A DNA stretch of 64,000 nt from Phyllostachys edulis (taxonomy: Eukaryota > Streptophyta > Magnoliopsida > Poales > Poaceae). The translations under genes and the position numbers were made by a program. Location of the stretch: contig CM070568.1 in assembly GCA_036346405.1 (NCBI GenBank), forward strand, positions 29,175,072 to 29,239,071, read 5' to 3'. Numbering within the stretch: the stretch's first letter is position 1; every line of letters begins with the position of its first letter. Of the stretch, positions 58,001 through 64,000 are shown piece by piece. The notes under the pieces are model-generated. The model worked only from the letters and a program-made list of their open reading frames with translations. It did no database searches and was not told where the DNA came from.

Positions 58001-61000
58001 CCCCCCATGTTTTGGACATTGTTCCTAAAGTGCCTTTCATACCGTGTAATTTTTTGGGATCTTAAACTGTTTCAACTAATTATTTTTTGTATTTAACTTA
58101 AATGGGTATTTTTCCTATTTTTATGCCCTTTTTCATCAGAAGTTTAAATCTCCAGGACTGTACAAATTGGCCATTTGTAAAAATGTTTTAAATTGTGAAA
58201 CCATCTTTTTTATATGAACTCTGGGAGCAGAAAAAAGAAACAAGACTAGCGTAAGTTAAGGGTATATTTAGGGGGGGGGGGAATCAAGTATGAGAAGAAA
58301 GTGTTAAATGTTGTGGAACAGGGTTTGCCAGAGTGTAGACATATAATAAGGGGGATATGTACGTAGCTACGTAACTTTCTTGTTATCCACCCCAAGCTAT
58401 AAGATTTTTATTCCTTTTCCCTCATAAATACATAGTCTTGTTCCATTTGGATATATCTAGGTGTTTTACGTCTTTTTCTGCCTATAGCCATTGTCATTTA
58501 TTGTGATTGGGAATGAATTGAAGTTTTTCTGTAGATGGGGTTTAGATGGTGTACCATGCTTATTAAGGCGTCACCTAAGCGACGCTTAGGCGGTAAGGCG
58601 CTGCCGGTGTCGTAAGGCGTTGCTCCCGCCTTGTCGCCTCTGCCTCATGTTCCCTGTCATGCGACTCCTCCCGGTTCCCGTCGCCGTCAAGCTGCTCCTC
58701 GCCTCCTCCCCGCTGAGGAGGAGGAGGCGGCGGGCGGCAGGCGCGGAGGAGAGGGAGAGCCGAGAGAAGAGGGAGGAGGCTACGAGGAGGAGACCGAGGA
58801 GGCGACTGGAGAGGAGAATGAGGAGGCGGTGGCGTGGCGTGCGATGCACTCGGCCGGGCAGGGGGAAAAGAGGAGGCGGGCGGGCAAGGGCAAAGGGATT
58901 TTCGTGGCCTTCCAACCTCTCGCCGGGATCTTCTGCGCCTTCGACTCTTCTGGCTTCTTTGCTACCGCCTTAAGATGTGTAAGGCGTCGCGTTGCCTCGC
59001 CTCACGCCTTAGCGCTTAAAAGGTGTGAGGGGCGTGGGTCACCTCGCCTCGTCTTACCGCCTTAATAACCATGTGGTGTACACAATTTTATGAATTAGTT
59101 ATCTTCACACCTTGGAGCTGTGATTTATTTCAAGGAGGATTGTTTCACATACAGTTAGTAAGCTCAATGGTTCATGAAACTTGGACGACTCTTTATTCTT
59201 CCTGACCTGCCAAATAAAATATTGGGAAATATAAGAACACCTGACTGTTTACAAATAGAAATCCGTGAAATGCCATATTCACAGCCATGGAAAAAAACCG
59301 GCCAGTTACCGCCGGTAACCGGATTTACCGGGTTACCGGTGGGGACCGGGTGAACACTAACCGGCCGAAAAATTTCAATTTTAAATTTGAATTTTTGATT
59401 GCGTAATGCACTTCCTAGGTTGGTTTAGGCCTTTTTTTTGTGCTAGATTGATGTTTGTTTCTATTATTTATGACCTCTTAATCCTCAATGGATTGATATT
59501 TGTTTCTATTATTTATGACCTCTTAATCCTCAATGGATTGATGTTTGTTTCTAAAACAAAAGTCGCTGGTCTTGTACAAATTTGTGTGTATGACATAAGT
59601 ACTCTATATATTTTGTTTCCCTTGGATTTGGTATTATGCTTAACAAAATAGTTCATGCAATCTAGTTATTCATTTTACATTTTTACTCTATATGCATGTA
59701 GATCAGATTAATAGACACATATGATCAAATATATTCTTGAGTCTCAAAAACTACCTTCTTAACTTTTTGAACTAATCTGGACTATCCACGCTGCAGCTCA
59801 TTGGTTTTCTTTTGTTGCAACACCCATGTAGACTTGGTAAAAAGTTAATGGTTGAAGATTCTCTTCATCCAGAGTTACAAATAGACTTAGCTATTCAAAG
59901 TTCTCTTGAAAACATGACACTTCTTTCTAACCTAATCGGTCATCAGGTTTTTCCGGTTTTTTTTGACCGGTTTTTCCGGTAACCGGCTTGTAACCGGTTT
60001 TCAAAATCCGTTTTTCAAATTTCAGTTCACGAACTTTGTCCGGTTCTTTTCTGGGATTTCCGGTAACTGGCCGGTTACCGGTACCGCCCGCTAGCCAGGA
60101 TTTGCACCGGTACCGGGTTTTCTACCCTTGTTCACAGCCAGTTGACAAGTTTGGCAGGCTCCAGAAATGCTTTTGTCTTATAAAACCTGGTCTGCCCATG
60201 CTATGAGTGATTCAGTTCTGAGGTCTCTTGGTGCTGCGTGGTAATACCTGTTCATTAGCCTTTGATTCTTCTTGCAGTAGTTTCTATTAGTTAATCTTTG
60301 ATTACATAGTGTGATCATCTGACACGTTTGCCTTTCTTTTTGGGTTTGCTCAAGTTACATCGGATACTAATACATGTTCTTTTATCACTTGATTGCAGAG
60401 GTTAGCAATCAAATGTTGGAGCTTTATGAGCAAAACCGTGCAGCACAGTCACAACCATTACACGGAAATGAAGCCGAAGGGAGCTCTGCTAGTGTACATA
60501 ATCAACGAGTCTCTGTAAAAGCTCAAGGCAACTCCGAGGAACTACCTGCTCATGGATATCATCAGGCGTCCAAACAGTCAAATTTGCAGCATTCTACCTC
60601 GACAGGTGCTCCGATTCATGGTGTCGAGCACTCAAATCCAGATATGCAAATTGGGAGCCAGAAAATGATTCAAAATGACATTGGTGACCACGGCAGCAAC
60701 AAAACAAGAAGCAGCCAGAGTGGAAGTAGAGTTGATGCTGGTACAAAGGATAGTTTGCATAATGACAAAAAATCCTTGCCAGGAAATCAGTATTCCAGGT
60801 CCAGCTATGAGTCTGATCATCCAATGGAAGAACAGAAACCATTTCCATCGCATGGTAGTTCTAATGAAACCAGAGATGGTACTCTCAATAAGAATGATGG
60901 TCCCAGTGTGTCGTCCTCCATGATGGATGCGATGAATAAAATTGACAAGGATAAGGTCAAAGCAGCTTTGGAGAAGCGAAGAAAATCAAAAGGTGATGTT

Positions 61001-61402
61001 GTTAGGAAGGTAGATGTGATGGATGATGATGACCTACTTGAGAGGGAACTAGAACATGGTGTTGAATTGGCTGTTGAGGATGAGAAGATCAAGCAGGAGA
61101 GGAGGCAGAACTGGTCCCATGGTAGCATGCATCGAGAGGACCACCAAAATGCTGATCAAGTTACAGAGAATGGGCACCACAGCAAGCAGAATGTGCCAGA
61201 GACTGATGAAGAGGGTGAGTTTCCGATGGACAGTAAAGAACAGCATTCTCCACAGTTTACCAAGAGAAATGATGGTTTTGTGCACAAGTCCCAGCAGTAC
61301 CATCATGCACCGAAGCACCGCGAGGGCCATGATGATGCTCAGCTTACTGGGAGACATGAGCGCGGTGATAGAGACTATAAAAGGCCTAGGTCCGAAGGTT
61401 AG
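49082..61402 (+). CDS. CYCT1: Cyclin T (P-TEFb-type cyclin), six coding exons
   Basis: Coding exons: 49082-49317, 49960-50041, 50984-51118, 57192-57367, 57453-57604 and 60399-61402, all with GT-AG junctions. They sum to 1785 bases, 594 residues plus stop, with consistent phases. The first cyclin box starts at [20 protein letters not shown] (about residue 36) and includes [17 protein letters not shown] and [20 protein letters not shown]. The second fold spans about residues 170-262 ([55 protein letters not shown]). The long C-terminal tail (about 330 residues) is hydrophilic, rich in Ser, His, Asp and Glu, with a basic patch [17 protein letters not shown] and a His-rich end. Cyclin T pairs with a CDK9/CDKC kinase, and the complex phosphorylates the RNA polymerase II C-terminal domain in the nucleus. 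The long introns carry transposons but the frame is open. The exact paralog number is not resolved. Confidence 0.93.
52090..52733 (+). pseudogene. Gypsy pol 3' fragment: integrase C terminus and chromodomain
   Basis: Reads [40 protein letters not shown] and [20 protein letters not shown], the classic integrase C-terminal domain of plant chromoviruses. It is followed by a chromodomain-like end, [13 protein letters not shown]. Upstream, in frame but beyond a stop at about 52228, [20 protein letters not shown] belongs to the same domain. Catalytic integrase, RNase H and reverse transcriptase are absent. The purine tract AAGGGGGGTAGAA follows at 52781-52793. Confidence 0.88.
52794..57014. repeat. 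Large palindrome made of two head-to-head LTRs
   Basis: The left arm 52794-54900 (plus LTR) and the right arm 54911-57014 (minus LTR) are inverted copies with no large gap. The centre reads CTTGGCTTTCGCATA, a 10-base loop GCCAGGGTGT, then TATGCGAAAGCCAAG. Conserved landmarks include GCATTTTGGATAATGCGGGC (about 54341) and its inverted, diverged copy near 55541. Arms differ by substitutions and small indels. Confidence 0.9.
58555..59073. mobile_element. hAT-type non-autonomous element in cyclin-T intron 6 (519 bp)
   Basis: A perfect 8-bp TSD tggtgtac (58547-58554 and 59074-59081). Inverted ends CATGCTTATTAAGGCG and CGCCTTAATAACCATG differ at one base. The GC-rich interior, with open frames on both strands, is low-complexity and not called as a gene. 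Confidence 0.9.
59286..60130. mobile_element. hAT-type non-autonomous element in cyclin-T intron 6 (845 bp)
   Basis: A perfect 8-bp TSD ttcacagc (59278-59285 and 60131-60138). Ends CATGG and CCTTG, then clustered inverted ACCGGTAACCGG motifs at both sides (59290-59370 and 59940-60120). The AT-rich interior holds a 45-bp tandem repeat. Confidence 0.88.
59448..59552. repeat. 45-bp tandem repeat, about 2.3 copies
   Basis: The unit beginning TTGATGTTTGTTTCTATTAT is repeated twice fully, with one substitution, then partly, inside the hAT element. Confidence 0.9.
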
Positions 61403-62716
61403 GTTCGATGATGATGGGGCAGTATGCGTGATGCTGGACCAATGTGCTGAAAAACTACATGCAGTTGGCACGGAATTGTTCGTACTGGAACATATGGCTG
61501 CGCATAGGATGCTGCAATGTGACATCAATGCTGCGTTGTGGTATGAATGAGACATCAAGACGTTCATGTCTTTACCCAGATGTATTTTGTACCCCGCAAC
61601 TGATTACAATGGAAAATTGTTCATGGATTCTCTACCGGGGAGCATTTAATGAGGAAACTCATGTTGGCAATATCTGATATGTTCCAACAAATATTGGAAT
61701 CTATGCAAGCAAGCTTCTAATTCCATCAGCCTAGATTTTTCATTTCCGATGTTTCTTTTGACAGTGCTGCCTTTGATTTGATAAGCCTCAACATTGTTGA
61801 GTAGAAGAGTTGTATATGTTTTTGCAGCCTTACCCTTCAACCAGCTTAAACCTTGTTCCATATTTTACATATGTTCACAATTTCAGAAAGCTAGTATTTT
61901 TCCGGTAGCAATTATATCCCAACATTGAATTTAGAGTCTCGCAAAGGAAATGGGGTTTAATTTTAAATCAGCCTATCTACTTGAAGTTGAATGTAGATGT
62001 CCATCTGTATTTGTATATTGATCTAATTCTTTCCAAGTGTCAATGGCTCTTTTTAACCTATGCGAATTTACTGTCTCGCAGGACAATGGTTGGTTTATGT
62101 TATAAGGATTCTCTGGTAAAAGTTTTGAACCTTTCTTTTGGTTGAGGCAAGAAAAAGATGCGCCAAAAAAGCTCACTTTCTGAGAGATTGTTCCGATGTT
62201 ATCTACTCCCCACTTCTCATGTCAGCAACGAGCCGATGACAACAAACTAGGTCACAGGCAGAGTATTTTTTATTATTTAACCTCCTTTTCAATTTATTTT
62301 TTGTATTAAGTCTATGTGAACTTTATTTCTAAATCTGGCATTTTTGGTCGTACCATCATCATGTCTTGCCACACCAACGATGATGACATGATCAAAGGTG
62401 TTAGAATTGGAAATAAAATTAGCAATGAGTTATTAATAAAATATTTTTTTAAAAGATTATTTAATAAAAAAAAGTTCTCACAGCCAGGGTTTAGCTTTTC
62501 TAGTCGATACATTTTTTGCTTCTCCCGGTTTTTATTCAAAACTGGTATTACTTTACTTGGATCTTAAATTATCCATATCTTCAATATTCTACAAAAGTGG
62601 CAATACGATACACAAAAATTCCAATCTTTACTGCAGATATACCCTATTTTTCTTAAAGAAACAGACATACACTAAATTCTCCACAGGGAATGCCCGAGGT
62701 AAGATTCCATTTTGTG
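61403..62716 (+). other. Cyclin-T 3' UTR and convergent intergenic spacer
   Basis: The first few hundred bases after the cyclin-T stop are probably its 3' UTR; the polyadenylation site is not clear. No further gene is visible. The open frames at 61049-61567 (minus) and 61056-61550 (plus) are shadows of the last cyclin-T exon. Confidence 0.5.
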
Positions 62717-62717
62717 T

Positions 62718-62912
62718 CACACCTCAACCGTTAGATGGAACGCAGACAGATGAGATTGATCGCCACAATACAAAATAAACAGGGATCCTCTGCCAGTGCA
62801 ATTAGCAATGACAGAGGCATATATTTTTGTCTGCATTAACACGCCTCAGCCATTAGATGCAACGTGGACAGATGGACAGATGGGATCGATTGCCACAGCG
62901 CAATCTAAACAG
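62718..62912. repeat. Diverged direct repeat, about 65-70 bp, two copies
   Basis: CACACCTCAACCGTTAGATG… (62718-62781) recurs as CACGCCTCAGCCATTAGATG… (62841-62912), both ending AAACAG. About 75% alike by eye. It lies in the convergent spacer, possibly in the 3' UTR of the minus-strand gene. Confidence 0.6.
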
Positions 62913-63310
62913 CGTTAGCTACAATGTTTTGCTACAGTTGACCATACAAAAAAACATAAAAGGTCACCGTGGACCATACATTCCAGGGTCCATACCCTTT
63001 GCAACAGAGAAGAAGCACATTTCTCACTCCTTGTGTGCATCAAACCGAAAACAGCGCCCCCTGATCTTAAGCAACTAAGCAAGAAGTGACTAGAATGCCG
63101 ATCTTGTGCGCTCTCACCACGAGCACTACCACGGCTCAATACGAGAGGGAAATATGTGCATTCTTTACTGCGGAGGATCGAGAGCTCACGTTGAAGGTAA
63201 CAAGCACAGCCGTACTTAACACCAGTCAGCAAAATGGAGCTGAAATGCAATTGCGTCTACCCTTAATCATCGAGGCGTCCATCAACAGATTGTCATCACA
63301 AATTGCTGGA

Positions 63311-63589
63311 TTATGCAGAGCTTTTGTTGGTTGTTGTCATAAAGGATTCGCCGCAACCGCATTCTCCCTTGGAGTTAGGATTCATAAACACAAACTCGGA
63401 CCTGCAAGACAAGGAGTTACTAATGTCCAATATGTGCAAACAAGTAACATATATCTTAGAAATAAGCATACCTAAGGGGATCATCAATAAAATCCATTTT
63501 GGTTCCAATGACATGCATAAGAGCTTTCGGGTCGATTAGTATCTTAACTCCTTTATCTTCCACAAGCTCATCAAACTTCCCCTTTTCAT
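63311..63589 (-). CDS. ISCA1: IscA-like iron-sulfur cluster assembly protein, last two coding exons (partial)
   Basis: Exons on the minus strand: 63589-63472 (acceptor TTCAG|AT) and 63401-63311 (acceptor TTGCAG|GTCC); the donor between them is CTTAG|GTATGC. The joined peptide contains DEKGKFDELVEDKGVKILID, PKALMHVIGTKMDFIDDPLR, SEFVFMNPNSKGECGCGESF and MTTTNKSSA before the stop TAA. This is the C-terminal half of A-type Fe-S carriers. The C-G-C pair of the conserved three cysteines is present; the first Cys would be in an exon beyond 64000. The sequence is closest in my memory to the mitochondrial IscA-like 1 group of plants, which supports [4Fe-4S] cluster assembly. The intron upstream (63590 onward) fills the rest of the window. 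It is convergent with cyclin T. Confidence 0.9.
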
Positions 63590-64000
63590 CTGAACATTTC
63601 ACCAACTAGCGGTTTAGCAATTAACACAGTAATACAAGCAAGTGCAAAATGATTGAATCAACTGGAGCCAAAATAACAGTGCTAAAAGGCTTTCAGGTCT
63701 GTGTTTTGGTACTCAAGATACCTATAAGCAACCACTAGGCATTACTGCCAAACAGATATTTACTATTCAAAAAGAAAAAACAGCTCAGTAACTGCAAAGA
63801 AAGGCAATGTACTGATAGCTGAATCCTAGCTAGTAACATGTATATGGTCAAAACAAGAATACAATTCCAAACAAACATGCTTTTGAGACTATGTTAGAGC
63901 GCTGCAGCTGTTTCACATTTCAACTATTAGAAATAGTAACGAAACATTTAAATCACTTTTAACTGTATCTGTACATGCCATGTATTTTTACCAAAAGAAC
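63590..64000 (-). other. Intron of the IscA-like gene running off the window
   Basis: AT-rich sequence with no further IscA-like exon. The N-terminal exons, with the transit peptide and first cysteine, must lie to the right. Confidence 0.7.

Noticed and set aside
58586..59065. Open frames on both strands in cyclin-T intron 6
   Set aside because: Inside the 519-bp hAT element; GC-rich purine/pyrimidine bias explains the open frames.
60594..61567. Minus-strand open frames over the last cyclin-T exon
   Set aside because: Antisense shadows of a well-supported coding exon.

Overview
This window is plant nuclear DNA, almost certainly from a grass (Poaceae). The evidence is GT-AG introns with plant-type splice sites, nested long-terminal-repeat (LTR) retrotransposons primed by initiator-Met tRNA, a CACTA (En/Spm-like) transposon with TNP2-type and TNPA-like coding remnants, many small hAT-like elements, and two ordinary plant genes on the right. 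I cannot name the species. Most of the sequence is repeat; only two genes look functional.

Layout. (1) Bases 1-11136: an F-box-family gene relic is split by an LTR retrotransposon (160-10718, TSD tgcag). The element carries only gag and protease-like sequence, and its 5' LTR was itself hit by a foreign long solo LTR (about 421-5392). (2) 11137-25613: a degenerate, modular CACTA region. Five arrays of inverted ATCACAGACGG repeats separate an antisense GRF zinc-finger mini-gene, two foldbacks, a broken TNP2 transposase with a 546-bp internal tandem duplication, and a second gene with a TNPA-like region and a Ulp1-like C terminus. That second gene is cut by a 3.1-kb solo LTR with a perfect TSD (cacgc). 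The right terminal inverted repeat is visible; the left one is not. (3) 25614-27390: no recognisable gene. (4) 27480-40588: a gypsy gag remnant, its polypurine tract and 3' LTR, with a complete but dead chromovirus-like element (30816-39641) inserted in that LTR. (5) 40589-43370: a degenerate, 5'-truncated copia element with its 3' LTR. (6) 43600-45860: nested small DNA transposons.

(7) 46300-61402: a cyclin-T gene on the plus strand. It has a non-coding first exon and six coding exons that join in frame to 594 residues. Its introns hold a probable solo LTR, three hAT-type elements with exact 8-bp TSDs, and a 5.1-kb insertion containing two head-to-head LTR copies, a palindrome with arms of about 2.1 kb. 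(8) 63311-63589: the last two coding exons of an IscA-like iron-sulfur assembly protein on the minus strand, convergent with cyclin T and running off the right edge.

Insertion order can be read directly. The F-box gene was hit by the gag-only element, which was hit by long solo LTR A; the CACTA element was hit by solo LTR B; the long LTR C, of the same broad family, was hit by the chromovirus-like element. Cyclin T stays open because every insertion lies in an intron.
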